From NCBI RefSeq assembly GCF_030160715.1, contig NZ_BSOW01000048.1, positions 1 through 57,535 of the forward strand: 57,535 nucleotides of DNA, given 5' to 3'. Below the pieces are notes generated by a model, which saw only the letters and a list, made by a program, of their open reading frames with translations, had not been told where the DNA came from and made no database searches. A program made the translations under genes and the position numbers. How positions within the stretch are numbered: the first letter of the stretch is position 1; each line of letters opens with the position of its first letter. The DNA is from Bradyrhizobium iriomotense (lineage in GTDB: Bacteria; Pseudomonadota; Alphaproteobacteria; Rhizobiales; Xanthobacteraceae). This document shows positions 1 through 8,396 of this stretch, piece after piece.

Positions 1-1032
1 CCGGCCTTCCGCGCCGCGCCCACGGTCGCAGCGCCCCTGCCGCCACCGCCGCGGCCGCCGCAGCGTGACCTGACGCCGCTCGCAATTGGTGCGGGCGTGG
101 TGGCCGGTGCCGTGATCGGTGCGACCATCGCCGACTACCGTAATCAGCGGCAGGAGGTCGTCGAAGGCGGCCGCACGATCTACACCGAGCCGGACCGCAT
201 CATCATCCGCGATCCGGGCGGGCAGGCCTATGTGCGCGGCAACGATCTCTATCGCTTCCGCTACGGCGCGCGCGACATCCGCACCGACACGGTCGGCGGC
301 GAAACCCGCACCGTCGTGATCCGTCCGGACGGCAGCGAGGTGATCACCGTGGTCGGCGCAGACGGTCAGCTGCTGCGACGAATTCGCAGGGATCCGCGCG
401 GCCACGAGATCATCATCATTGACAACACCTACCGCGATCCGCGCGCGGTCGGCGGCTTCTATGTCGACGTGCCGCCGCCGGTGGTCAGCATCCCCTACGA
501 CCGCTACATCGTCGACGCCCAGGAGGCGTCACCGCAGGTGATCTACGACACGATGCGAGCTCCGCCGGTGCAGCGGATCGATCGGCGCTACTCGCTCGAC
601 GAGATCCGCTATAGCCCGAACGTTCGCATGCAGATGCCGAGCATCGACGTCAACACGATCAACTTCGAGACGGGGTCGTGGACGATCCCGCCGGACCAGG
701 CGGCGCGGCTTCAAGTGATCGCCGACGGCATCAACCAGGCAATCCAGGCCAACCCGCAGGAGGTGTTCCTGATCGAGGGCCACACCGATGCGGTCGGCAA
801 CGACGTCGACAATCTGTCGCTGTCGGATCGCCGCGCTCAGGCTGCAGCCGAATTGCTGACCCAGCAGTTCAATGTGCCCGCAGAGAACCTGACGTCGCAG
901 GGCTACGGCGAGCAGTACCTGAAGGAGCAGACACAAGGCCCGAGCCTGATCAACCGGCGCGTCACCGTCCGCCGCATCACGCCGCTGCTCAACGGCGGCC
1001 AGGCCAACGCGGCACCGCCGCCGCGGCAGTAA
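1..1032 (+). CDS. OmpA-family outer-membrane protein (5' partial)
   Basis: The frame is open from base 1 to a stop at 1030-1032, so the true start lies outside the window and about 343 codons are visible. The visible N-terminal part is proline-rich, followed by a glycine-rich hydrophobic stretch (AIGAGVVAGAVIG), as in rhizobial 'OmpA with glycine zipper' proteins. A long middle region is rich in R, D and V. The last ~110 residues form an OmpA C-terminal domain: the EGHTDAVG motif and the following LSLSDRRA segment carry the Asp and Arg that bind diaminopimelate of peptidoglycan. The protein therefore probably ties the envelope to the cell wall. An intrinsic terminator follows at once. The family is clear; a precise role is not. 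Confidence 0.85.
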   Translation, partial: PAFRAAPTVAAPLPPPPRPPQRDLTPLAIGAGVVAGAVIGATIADYRNQRQEVVEGGRTIYTEPDRIIIRDPGGQAYVRGNDLYRFRYGARDIRTDTVGGETRTVVIRPDGSEVITVVGADGQLLRRIRRDPRGHEIIIIDNTYRDPRAVGGFYVDVPPPVVSIPYDRYIVDAQEASPQVIYDTMRAPPVQRIDRRYSLDEIRYSPNVRMQMPSIDVNTINFETGSWTIPPDQAARLQVIADGINQAIQANPQEVFLIEGHTDAVGNDVDNLSLSDRRAQAAAELLTQQFNVPAENLTSQGYGEQYLKEQTQGPSLINRRVTVRRITPLLNGGQANAAPPPRQ

Positions 1033-1047
1033 AGACATCGCATAAGG

Positions 1048-1082
1048 AAAAAATGGCCGGGAGCGATCCCGGCCATTTTTAT
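1048..1082 (+). terminator. Intrinsic terminator of the OmpA-family gene
   Basis: A GC-rich stem (AATGGCCGGGA / TCCCGGCCATT, with a 2-base GC-type loop) preceded by an A run and followed by a T run lies 16 bases after the stop codon. The A and T runs make it symmetric. Confidence 0.85.
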
Positions 1083-1091
1083 TTTGCTCTT

Positions 1092-1180
1092 GTAGGGTGG
1101 GTTAGCCGAAGGCGTAACCCACCACTGTCTATTTCCGCGGAAACCAAAGTGGTGGGTTACGCTTCGCTAACCCAACCTAC
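1092..1180. repeat. Palindromic intergenic repeat
   Basis: Two inverted arms of about 32 bases (left 1092-1125, right 1149-1180, starting GTAGGGTGGGTTAG and ending CTAACCCAACCTAC) flank a short centre. It sits between the convergent OmpA and argG genes. It resembles REP-like elements common in Bradyrhizobium gaps; it has no coding content. Confidence 0.7.
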
Positions 1181-1190
1181 GATTCCGCGC

Positions 1191-2528
1191 TTAGCCCTTG
1201 TCGCTCTCGAGCCTGAAGATCTGCGCGCCTTCGCCGCCCGACAGCAAGCCGTTCTCGGTATAGAGCTTGAGCTTGGTGCGGGTGTCGGCGATGTCGAGGT
1301 TGCGCATGGTGAGCTGGCCGATGCGATCGGCCGGCGTGAACGCTGCGTCCTCGACCTTCTCCATGCTCAGCCGTTCCGGCGCATAGGTGAGGTTCGGACT
1401 CTCGGTGTTGAGGATCGAGTAGTCGTTGCCACGGCGCAGCTCCAGCGTCACCTCGCCGGTGACGGCGCGCGCGACCCAGCGCTGCGCGGTCTCGCGCAGC
1501 ATCAGGGCCTGCGAATCGAACCAGCGGCCCTGATACAGCAGCCGGCCGAGGCGCAGGCCGCTGATGCGGTACTGCTCGATGGTGTCCTCGTTGTGGATGC
1601 CGGTGACGAGGCGCTCATAGGCGATGTACAGCAGCGCCATGCCGGGCGCCTCATAGATGCCGCGGCTCTTGGCCTCGATGATGCGGTTCTCGATCTGGTC
1701 GCTCATGCCGAGGCCATGGCGGCCACCGATGGCATTGGCTTCGAGGAACAGCGCGACGGGATCGGCGAAGGTCTGGCCGTTGAGCGCGACTGGCTGGCCT
1801 TCCTCGAAACGCACGACGACCTTCTCGGCCTTCACAGTGCAATCGTCGCGCCAGAACGGCACGCCCATGATGGGATTGACGATCTTGATGCCGCTGTCGA
1901 GGCTCTCGAGGTCCTTTGCCTCGTGCGTGGCGCCGAGCAGATTGCTGTCAGTCGAGTAGGCCTTCTCCGCACTCATCTTGTACGCAAAACCCTGGGCGGT
2001 CATGAACGCCGACATTTCGGCGCGGCCGCCCAGCTCGTCGATGAACTGCTGGTCGAGCCAGGGCTTGTAGATGCGCAGGCTCGGATTGGTCAGAAGGCCG
2101 TAACGATAGAAGCGCTCGATGTCGTTGCCCTTGAAGGTCGAGCCGTCGCCCCAGATGTTGACGCCGTCTTCCTTCATCGCGGCAACCAGCATCGTGCCGG
2201 TCACGGCGCGCCCGAGCGGCGTGGTGTTGAAATAGGTGATGCCGCCGGTCGAGATGTGGAAGGCGCCCGACTGGATCGCGGCGATGCCTTCGTGGACGAG
2301 CTGCGTGCGGCAATCGACGAGCCGCGCCTTCTCGGCGCCGAACTCCATCGCCTTGCGCGGGATCTCGTTGTAGTCGGCTTCGTCCGGCTGGCCGAGATTG
2401 GCGGTATAGGCGTAACAGCGCGCGCCCTTCTGCTTCATCCAGAGCAACGCTGCGCTGGTGTCGAGACCGCCGGAGAAAGCGATGCCGACTTTTTCCCCCT
2501 TGGGCAGGCTCTTCAGAATCGTAGTCAT
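1191..2528 (-). CDS. argG: Argininosuccinate synthase, long form
   Basis: This enzyme joins citrulline and aspartate with ATP to make argininosuccinate, the penultimate step of arginine synthesis in the cytosol. The 445-residue product begins MTTILKSLPKGEKVG and shows the ATP pyrophosphatase loop SGGLDTS at residues 19-25, then the family segments TPLGRAVTGT, WGDGSTFKGNDIERF and STDSNLLGATHEAKDLE. Its length and wording follow the E. coli-type (about 447 residues) ArgG closely rather than the ~400-residue form. A GGAAG ribosome site precedes the ATG. It is codirectional with the PAP2 gene upstream (107-base gap) but probably a separate unit. Identification is very secure. Confidence 0.97.
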   Translation of the reverse strand: MTTILKSLPKGEKVGIAFSGGLDTSAALLWMKQKGARCYAYTANLGQPDEADYNEIPRKAMEFGAEKARLVDCRTQLVHEGIAAIQSGAFHISTGGITYFNTTPLGRAVTGTMLVAAMKEDGVNIWGDGSTFKGNDIERFYRYGLLTNPSLRIYKPWLDQQFIDELGGRAEMSAFMTAQGFAYKMSAEKAYSTDSNLLGATHEAKDLESLDSGIKIVNPIMGVPFWRDDCTVKAEKVVVRFEEGQPVALNGQTFADPVALFLEANAIGGRHGLGMSDQIENRIIEAKSRGIYEAPGMALLYIAYERLVTGIHNEDTIEQYRISGLRLGRLLYQGRWFDSQALMLRETAQRWVARAVTGEVTLELRRGNDYSILNTESPNLTYAPERLSMEKVEDAAFTPADRIGQLTMRNLDIADTRTKLKLYTENGLLSGGEGAQIFRLESDKG

Positions 2529-2635
2529 GGCGCTTCCAATCGGATCTTAAGGGCTGATGTCGTCTGCGGTTTGACGTGTGAGGTTCGACTTGCGCGATTA
2601 TCAAATTTCGCTGCGCTCGGCACGCCTTTAATGGC

Positions 2636-3412
2636 TCACATCGACGTCGCCGGGCCGGTTTTGCGGCCGAACAGGCGCTGCCGGAGCCGATAGGCCGGCC
2701 AGGCCAGCCGGGTCAGCGCGGCATCGACCGCCTCGTCCGAAAACCGTGTCCGCGGCCAGCGATAAATCAGGGCGTAGGCGAGCCAGATCACCACGAAAGT
2801 GACGAGGCCGGCGATCGAGACGTCGGTGAAAAAGTGCCCGCCGAATGCCATGCGCAGGCCGCTGGTCGCGGCGCCGAACACCACGGCCCCGGCATAGGCG
2901 AGCGGTCGCCACGGCGGCGGCGCCAGCGCTGCCGGCGCCAGCGTCCAGAACGCCGTCGCGCCCTCGCCGGAGAAGAACGAGCAATTGCGCCCGCAGCCGC
3001 CGCGCGGATCCCACCACGGCACGAATGGCAGGTCGCCGGCAAACTCGCTCACCACCACCGGGCGCGGCCGGCCCCAATAGGACTTGAAGGCGAGATTGGT
3101 CAGAATGCCGGCCGACAGCGTCAGCGTCACCAGCAGGAAGACGATGGTTCGCCCGGAGACCAGCAGCGGCCGGTCGGGCCTGACGAGCTTGACCACGAGC
3201 GCCACGATCGACGGCAGCGCGAATGCCCAGGCGATCCACATCGCCGCATCGCGCGCAAAGCCGGCCCAGCCATTCAGCTTGAGCGGAAACGTCTTCGTAG
3301 CAGGGTCGAAGAACAGCGCGGCGAGCTTGAGATCGAGCTCGGGAAAGACGCCGAAGACGACGCCGATCACCAGCCACAGCGCCAGCGCGATGAAGAGTCC
3401 GGTCCGGTTCAT
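2636..3412 (-). CDS. PAP2-family membrane phosphatase (lipid phosphatase)
   Basis: The 258-residue protein has about five to six membrane segments and the three PAP2 signatures: K-x6-RP as KSYWGRPRP, the second motif as CSFFSGEGA in place of the usual PSGH, and the third as RMAFGGHFFTDV with the catalytic His and Asp. The SGE variant of motif 2 is seen in PAP2 proteins acting on lipid A or phosphatidylglycerophosphate in alphaproteobacteria, so a lipid phosphate substrate is likely, with the active site on the periplasmic side. It lies 48 bases downstream of a small membrane protein gene on the same strand. The substrate cannot be read from sequence. Confidence 0.85.
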   Translation of the reverse strand: MNRTGLFIALALWLVIGVVFGVFPELDLKLAALFFDPATKTFPLKLNGWAGFARDAAMWIAWAFALPSIVALVVKLVRPDRPLLVSGRTIVFLLVTLTLSAGILTNLAFKSYWGRPRPVVVSEFAGDLPFVPWWDPRGGCGRNCSFFSGEGATAFWTLAPAALAPPPWRPLAYAGAVVFGAATSGLRMAFGGHFFTDVSIAGLVTFVVIWLAYALIYRWPRTRFSDEAVDAALTRLAWPAYRLRQRLFGRKTGPATSM

Positions 3413-3460
3413 GGCGCGCGGTTTAGCCGAGCAGGGAGAGGATGAAAACCCCGGCGCGCC

Positions 3461-3958
3461 TCATTGCGGCCGCGACGCGGAGGGCAGCGGCGGGGGCGGC
3501 TTGTGTGGAGGCGGCGGATGGCGCCAGGCGCCGGCGTTGCGGCCGGCGATCATCCAGTAGACGACGCCGGCAACGATCCCCGCACCGGTCATGATCTCGA
3601 GATGGCGGCGCACGATGCCCTCGAATTGCAGCGTCTCGGGATGGAAGGGAATGAGGCCGAGATAGCAGGCCAGCCCGACGAGTCCGCCACCGACGGCATA
3701 GGCGAGCGCGCTGCGGATATAGAAGGCCTCGGTGATCGCGACGATGACCATCGCCGGCAAGAGCGCAAAGCCGGAAACGAAGATGAAGCCAAAGCCGAGC
3801 AGGATGTCGATCGTACCTTCATCGACGGGACCTGCACCGAGATCGGAGAACTCCGGAAACAGCAGCGCAGCCACGACGATCATGCCGCCGACCAGGCACG
3901 AGGCCAGAAAGCCGAGAAAGATCACGACGAGACGTCCGATCAGTGCCATCGGACGCAT
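3461..3958 (-). CDS. Hypothetical four-helix membrane protein
   Basis: The product is 165 residues with four clear hydrophobic helices at roughly residues 8-35, 50-75, 80-102 and 118-138, and a proline-rich cytoplasmic tail (PPPPHKPPPPLP). I do not recognise a named family. An alternative start at the fourth codon (ATG at 3949) is possible. It is codirectional with, and 48 bases upstream of, the PAP2 phosphatase, so the two may be cotranscribed. Codon use is like that of its neighbours and the coding frame is convincing because of the helix pattern. Confidence 0.75.
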   Translation of the reverse strand: MRPMALIGRLVVIFLGFLASCLVGGMIVVAALLFPEFSDLGAGPVDEGTIDILLGFGFIFVSGFALLPAMVIVAITEAFYIRSALAYAVGGGLVGLACYLGLIPFHPETLQFEGIVRRHLEIMTGAGIVAGVVYWMIAGRNAGAWRHPPPPHKPPPPLPSASRPQ

Positions 3959-3997
3959 CCATCATCATTGAGCGAGTTTAGCACTAAGTTCCCCACC

Positions 3998-4104
3998 GTC
4001 ATTCCGGGATGGCGCGCCGGGAGCGCGCGAAGCGCGTCCCTAGAGCGCCAGACCCCGGAATCTCGAGATTCCGGGTTCGGCTCTACGAGCCGCCCCGGAA
4101 CGAC
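3998..4104. repeat. Palindromic intergenic repeat with a 22-base perfect palindrome
   Basis: The gap between rlmN and the small membrane protein holds a REP-like block starting GTCATTCCGGGA and ending CCCCGGAACGAC. Inside it, 4054-4075 is a perfect 22-base palindrome (CCCGGAATCTC and its complement). Confidence 0.65.
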
Positions 4105-4155
4105 CGCCTAGAAACAGGATGCCCGGCCATGACGGATGTTGATGGCCGCTTCATG

Positions 4156-5394
4156 TCAATCGGTCATCGCCATCGCGCGCAGCGCCTGGCGCTCGCGGGC
4201 CGAGAGCTTTTCCGTCTCCGATTTGAGCTGGCCGCAGGCGGCGAGGATGTCGCGGCCGCGCGGCGTACGCACCGGCGAGGAATAGCCTGCATTGAAGATA
4301 TATTCGGAGAATTTTTCGATCTGGTCCCAGTCCGAGCATTCGTAGGCCGTGCCGGGCCAGGGATTGAACGGGATCAGGTTGATCTTGGCCGGAATGCCCT
4401 TGAGCAGCTTCACCAGGAGCCTGGCGTCGTCGAGGGAATCGTTGACGCCCTTGAGCATCACATATTCGAAGGTGATGCGGCGCGCATTCGACGCGCCCGG
4501 ATAATCGCGGCAGGCCTGCAGCAATTCCGCGATCGGATATTTGCGATTGAGCGGCACGAGCTCGTTGCGCAGCTCGTCGCGCACCGCGTGCAGCGAGATC
4601 GCGAGCATGACGCCGATCTCGTCGCCGGCGCGCACGATGTTCGGCACGACCCCCGAGGTCGACAGCGTGATGCGGCGTCGAGAGATGCCGATGCCCTCAT
4701 TGTCTCCGACGATCAGCAGCGCATCGCGCACCGCGTCGAAATTGTAGAGCGGCTCGCCCATGCCCATCATCACGATGTTGGTGACGAGGCGCGTGCCGTT
4801 CTCGCGATCGGCCCAATCATTCAGGCGATCGCGCGCCACCATGACCTGCCCGACGATCTCGCCGGCGGTGAGGTTGCGCACCAGCCGCTGCGTGCCGGTG
4901 TGGCAGAAGGAGCAGTTCAAGGTGCAGCCGACCTGCGAGGAGACGCACAGCGTGCCGCGATCGGTCTCGGGGATGTAGACGCACTCGACCTCGTGCGCCT
5001 TCTCGACATTGTCGCCGCTCGGCAGGCGCAACAGCCATTTGCGGGTGCCGTCGTTGGAAATCTGCTCGGCCACGACTTCGGGCCGGTCGACGGTGAATCG
5101 CTCGGCGAGATCGGCGCGGATGCCCTTCGAGACCGAGGTCATCTCGTCGAAACTCCTGGCACCGCGGAAATAAATCCAGTGCCACAATTGCTGCACGCGC
5201 ATCTTGCGCTGCGCGGGCGCCACGCCGATCTCGCCGAGGCGTTCGGCTAGCTCGTCGCGCGACAGGCCGATGAGCGAGGGCCTCGCCGGCGGCACGTAGG
5301 TTTCGAGCGGAGTTTTCTCCAGGGGAAGCCCGGCGGCAATGGTGTCGGTCGATTGAACGGTCATCGTCATTCTGTCTTGAGAAGAAACTCTCAC
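4156..5394 (-). CDS. rlmN: 23S rRNA (adenine2503-C2) / tRNA methyltransferase
   Basis: This radical-SAM enzyme methylates C2 of A2503 in 23S rRNA and A37 in some tRNAs, helping translational accuracy. The 412-residue product shows the 4Fe-4S motif C-x3-C-x2-C as CTLNCSFC (Cys157, 161, 164), the family block LVTNIVMMGMGEPLYNFD, and a C-terminal Cys at about 387 (AACGQL) matching the residue that carries the methyl intermediate. The start at 5394 may be too early: in-frame ATGs at 5370 and 5364 are alternatives. It stands alone between two repeat-filled gaps. No antibiotic-type Cfr features were noted. Confidence 0.96.
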   Translation of the reverse strand: MRVSSQDRMTMTVQSTDTIAAGLPLEKTPLETYVPPARPSLIGLSRDELAERLGEIGVAPAQRKMRVQQLWHWIYFRGARSFDEMTSVSKGIRADLAERFTVDRPEVVAEQISNDGTRKWLLRLPSGDNVEKAHEVECVYIPETDRGTLCVSSQVGCTLNCSFCHTGTQRLVRNLTAGEIVGQVMVARDRLNDWADRENGTRLVTNIVMMGMGEPLYNFDAVRDALLIVGDNEGIGISRRRITLSTSGVVPNIVRAGDEIGVMLAISLHAVRDELRNELVPLNRKYPIAELLQACRDYPGASNARRITFEYVMLKGVNDSLDDARLLVKLLKGIPAKINLIPFNPWPGTAYECSDWDQIEKFSEYIFNAGYSSPVRTPRGRDILAACGQLKSETEKLSARERQALRAMAMTD

Positions 5395-5498
5395 CCCTCA
5401 TCCTGAGGAGCGCGCATCTCGAAGGATGAAGGCCCGGATCAGGCACCTCGGCCTCGTGGTTCGAGACGGCGCTTGCGCGCCTCCTCACCATGAGGGGA
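5393..5498. repeat. Palindromic intergenic repeat
   Basis: Inverted arms beginning CCCCTCATCCTGAGGAG and ending CTCCTCACCATGAGGGG lie just upstream of rlmN. The internal sequence includes a second pair of short arms. REP-like, non-coding; the left edge touches the annotated rlmN start, which argues for one of the later rlmN start codons. Confidence 0.6.
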
Positions 5499-5560
5499 AA
5501 CAGTGTTCAAATAGGCGTTCGAAAGGCCCCAAACAACGCCAAATTAGCGCGAAACGCCCC

Positions 5561-6205
5561 CTAGCGCTTGCAGTCCTGCGCGATTCGATCGAGGGCCTGC
5601 GCCAGGCCCTTGAGCGAGAAGGTGTCGGTGGTCTCGGTCCCCTTGGCCGAGACGCCCTTGACCACGAGATCGGCGGATTTGCGCATGGCCTCGACCATCC
5701 GATCCTCCTCGGCCGCGTTCTTGATCCAGAGGCCGTCGCCTTGCGTATACATCGCGTAGGACGCGCCGCCGACCTCCAGGGTCGATTCCGAGCCCGGTTT
5801 CAGCGCGTAGCCGATCATGACCGAGACTTCGTTGCTGACCTTCTCCGACGGCCGGGTGGAGACGAAGGCATAGGCCGGATCGCGCGGGCGGTTCGGCGGA
5901 TTGGTCTTCGAGGACGAGGGTTTCGCCAGCGCGAAACAGACTTTCTTGCCGTTGGGTGTCGCCGAATAGGCGCCCCAGGTACCGAACTGGCCGATCAGGG
6001 TCGGCTCCGCACCGCCCGCAATGGCCGGGGGCGGCGCCACCGGCTTGCCCTCGGGCTTTGCAGCCGTCTTGGCGGCCGCAGCCGGAGCAGCAGCCGGCTT
6101 GGCCGCCGCCTTCGGCGCCGGTTGCGCGGTCTGCGCGTGCGCAAGATCGGCCATCCCGCACGCCACCACGCCAGTCATCAAGGTTAGAAAAAGCACCCGC
6201 CACAT
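5561..6205 (-). CDS. Invasion-associated locus B (IalB)-family periplasmic protein
   Basis: The 214-residue protein has a signal peptide (cleavage probably after AHA near residue 24), an Ala/Pro/Lys-rich linker to about residue 65, and then an IalB-type domain starting at IGQFGTWGAYSATPNGKKVCFA and ending at IAQDC. The two cysteines (in KVCFA and QDCKR) are placed as in the family and may form a disulphide. Named after a Bartonella invasion locus, the family is widespread in free-living and symbiotic alphaproteobacteria, so no pathogenic role is implied. It is a single-gene unit; function is unknown. Confidence 0.88.
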   Translation of the reverse strand: MWRVLFLTLMTGVVACGMADLAHAQTAQPAPKAAAKPAAAPAAAAKTAAKPEGKPVAPPPAIAGGAEPTLIGQFGTWGAYSATPNGKKVCFALAKPSSSKTNPPNRPRDPAYAFVSTRPSEKVSNEVSVMIGYALKPGSESTLEVGGASYAMYTQGDGLWIKNAAEEDRMVEAMRKSADLVVKGVSAKGTETTDTFSLKGLAQALDRIAQDCKR

Positions 6206-6332
6206 GCTGGAGTGGTTCCCTCAATATTGTGACTGGAAGATGGCCCGGCCGGACTTTGTCCCAGACCGAAAATAACCGGTAAGAGCCTGATTCGGAACGA
6301 GGTTATAGGGAAGAAAGTCCTAGCCCTGCCGT

Positions 6333-7172
6333 CTAACCCTTGGACCTTGCAGCGCGTTGCGCGGCCCATTGCGCCTCTGTCCAGCCGAGCAGGTCCTCGG
6401 CGCCGGAACTGCGCAAATGGGCGCCACCGTCGATCACCACCATCTCGCCATTGATGTAGCCGGCGCGGTCCGAGACCAGAAAGCTGGCGAGATCGGCGAG
6501 CTCAGCATGCTCGCCGGTGCGGCCCAGCGGATTGCGCGACGCCCAGCCCTCACCGCGGCCCTCCGGGCGCAGCTGGCCCAAGGCGCCGGCGGTTGGGAAT
6601 GGACCCGGCGCAATCGCGACGGTGCGGATGCCCTTGGGCCCCCATTCCACTGCGAGGCTCCTGGTCATCGCCAGCACCGCCGACTTCGCCATCGCTGAAG
6701 GCACGGTGAAGGCGCGTCCGGTGATGGTCGAAGTCGAGAGGATGGAGAGCACGACGCCCCTGTGCGTGCCTTCGATCCAGCGACGGCCCGCCGCAAGCGT
6801 GCAGTACATCGTGCCGTGCAGCGTCGGCGCCAGGATCGCGTCCGCCGCGCGGAATGAGAGATGCTCGCTCTGCGCGATGAAGGTGGCTGCCGCATTGTTG
6901 ACGAGGATATCGAGCGGCGCCTCGCACCAGATCTGATCCATCATGCCGTCGACCGCCACGCCGTCGCGGATATCGCAGACGATCGTCGTGACCTTGCCGC
7001 CGGTTTCCTTGCGCATCTCGGCGGCGGCAGCCTCGAGGCGATCGAGCTTGCGGCCGCAGATCACGAGCTCCGCGCCGAGCGCGCGGAAGCGCCGCGCCAT
7101 CGCAGCACCAAGTCCGGAGCCGCCGCCGGTCACCAGGATGCGCTTGTCCCTGAGCAGGCCTGTTTCAAACAT
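6333..7172 (-). CDS. Short-chain dehydrogenase of the 2,4-dienoyl-CoA reductase type
   Basis: The 279-residue protein has the Rossmann cofactor motif TGGGSGLG near residue 15 and the NNAA element. At the usual YxxxK site the sequence reads SAMAK, with Ser in place of Tyr, followed by RSLAVEWGPKGIR and PGPFPTAGA. That replacement and the AVEWG/PGP wording are typical of the DECR branch (NADPH-dependent 2,4-dienoyl-CoA reductases of unsaturated fatty acid beta-oxidation) rather than classical SDRs. The assignment is by motif only; a plain SDR of unknown substrate remains possible. It stands alone, with a REP-like repeat upstream. Confidence 0.85.
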   Translation of the reverse strand: MFETGLLRDKRILVTGGGSGLGAAMARRFRALGAELVICGRKLDRLEAAAAEMRKETGGKVTTIVCDIRDGVAVDGMMDQIWCEAPLDILVNNAAATFIAQSEHLSFRAADAILAPTLHGTMYCTLAAGRRWIEGTHRGVVLSILSTSTITGRAFTVPSAMAKSAVLAMTRSLAVEWGPKGIRTVAIAPGPFPTAGALGQLRPEGRGEGWASRNPLGRTGEHAELADLASFLVSDRAGYINGEMVVIDGGAHLRSSGAEDLLGWTEAQWAAQRAARSKG

Positions 7173-7194
7173 CGTTTGAATCCTTTGTTCTCCT

Positions 7195-7280
7195 CGTCAT
7201 TGCGAGGAGCGAAGCGACGAAGCAATCCAGACAGTCTCCGCGGATGCATTCTGGATTGCTTCGCTTCGCTCGCAATGACG
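7195..7280. repeat. Palindromic intergenic repeat
   Basis: Arms CGTCATTGCGAGGAGCGAAG (left) and its near-complement ending CTTCGCTCGCAATGACG (right), each over 30 bases, surround a short centre between two divergent genes. This is one of the most typical REP-like forms in Bradyrhizobium-type genomes. Confidence 0.75.
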
Positions 7281-7421
7281 GAGAATAGGCCTATGCTTCG
7301 CTCGCGACAAAGAAACCGGATTGTCGGGCCGCATTAAATCCGGCAGAAACAGCCCAACTATAAATCCGATTTCGAAACGCCAAGCGCGTCCATGAACGTG
7401 CGCTCTCGAGAAGGTGTCGCC

Positions 7422-8396
7422 ATGAAAGCCATCCTCTGCTCGCAATATTGCCAACCCGACGATCTCGTCCTGGCCGAAGTGCCGGATCCGGTGGCAGGAC
7501 CCGGCGAAGCCGTGATCGCGATCAAGGCAGCGGCGCTGAATTTCTTCGACATCCTGATGATTCAGGGCAAGTACCAGATCAAGCCGCCGTTCCCGTTCTC
7601 GCCGGCCGCCGAAGTCGCCGGCGTGATCGAAAGCATCGGCCCCGGCGTGACCGATCTGAAAGTGGGCGATCGCGTGGTGGCCTCCTGCGGCCATAACGGC
7701 GCGCGCGAGAAGATCGCGCTGCCGGCCGCTTCGATCGTGAAGATCCCGGACAATCTCGACTATGACCGCGCAGCCGGCATCATCATCATCTACGGCACCG
7801 CGCTGCATGCGCTGGAAGATCGCGCGAGCCCGAAGCCGGGCGAGACGCTCGCGGTGTTGGGTGCAGCTGGCGGCACTGGGCTTGCGGCCTGCGAGCTCGG
7901 CAAGCTGATGGGGCTGAAGGTGATCGCCTGCGCCTCGTCGGATGAGAAGCTTGCCTTCGCGAAAGCGCACGGCGCGGAGCTGACACTCAACTACGGCAAG
8001 GAAGATCTGAGGGAGGGCCTGCGCAAGCTCACCGACGGCAAGGGCGTCGACATCATCTTCGATCCCGTGGGCGGTGCCTATGCGGAAGCCGCGCTGCGCT
8101 CGATCGCCTGGGAAGGCCGCTTCCTGGTGATCGGCTTTGCCGCGGGCGACATTCCAAAGATGCCGCTCAACCTCGCGCTCCTGAAGGGCTGCGACATCCG
8201 CGGCGTGTTCTGGGGCGCCTGGGCGCGCCTCAATCCGGCGAAGAACCGCGCCAATCTGGAGAAGCTTGTGAAGTGGACGGCGGAGGGCAAGATCTCCTCC
8301 CACGTCGACCGCACCTTCCCTTTGGCGCAGACCGCGGATGCGCTGAAAGTGCTGGCCGGCCGCCAGGCGATGGGCAAGGTCATCCTGCATCCCTGA
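7422..8396 (+). CDS. NADPH:quinone oxidoreductase-type zinc-less alcohol dehydrogenase
   Basis: The 324-residue product belongs to the medium-chain dehydrogenase/reductase superfamily, quinone oxidoreductase branch. It has the GroES-like N-terminal half (ALNFFDILMIQGKYQIKPPFPF, GVIESIGPGV) and a Rossmann half with GAAGGTGLAACELGKLMG; the zinc-ligand cysteines of alcohol dehydrogenases are absent. Such enzymes reduce quinones or 2-enoyl compounds with NADPH in the cytosol. I chose ATG 7422 because GAGAAGG lies about 8 bases upstream and the protein then starts MKAILCSQY as in relatives; an in-frame ATG at 7392 adds 10 residues. Confidence 0.9.
   Translation: MKAILCSQYCQPDDLVLAEVPDPVAGPGEAVIAIKAAALNFFDILMIQGKYQIKPPFPFSPAAEVAGVIESIGPGVTDLKVGDRVVASCGHNGAREKIALPAASIVKIPDNLDYDRAAGIIIIYGTALHALEDRASPKPGETLAVLGAAGGTGLAACELGKLMGLKVIACASSDEKLAFAKAHGAELTLNYGKEDLREGLRKLTDGKGVDIIFDPVGGAYAEAALRSIAWEGRFLVIGFAAGDIPKMPLNLALLKGCDIRGVFWGAWARLNPAKNRANLEKLVKWTAEGKISSHVDRTFPLAQTADALKVLAGRQAMGKVILHP

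Noticed and set aside
678..2693. 671-residue frame antisense to argG
   Set aside because: It is the reverse complement shadow of argG in GC-rich DNA; its translation has no domain character and runs through the repeat block.
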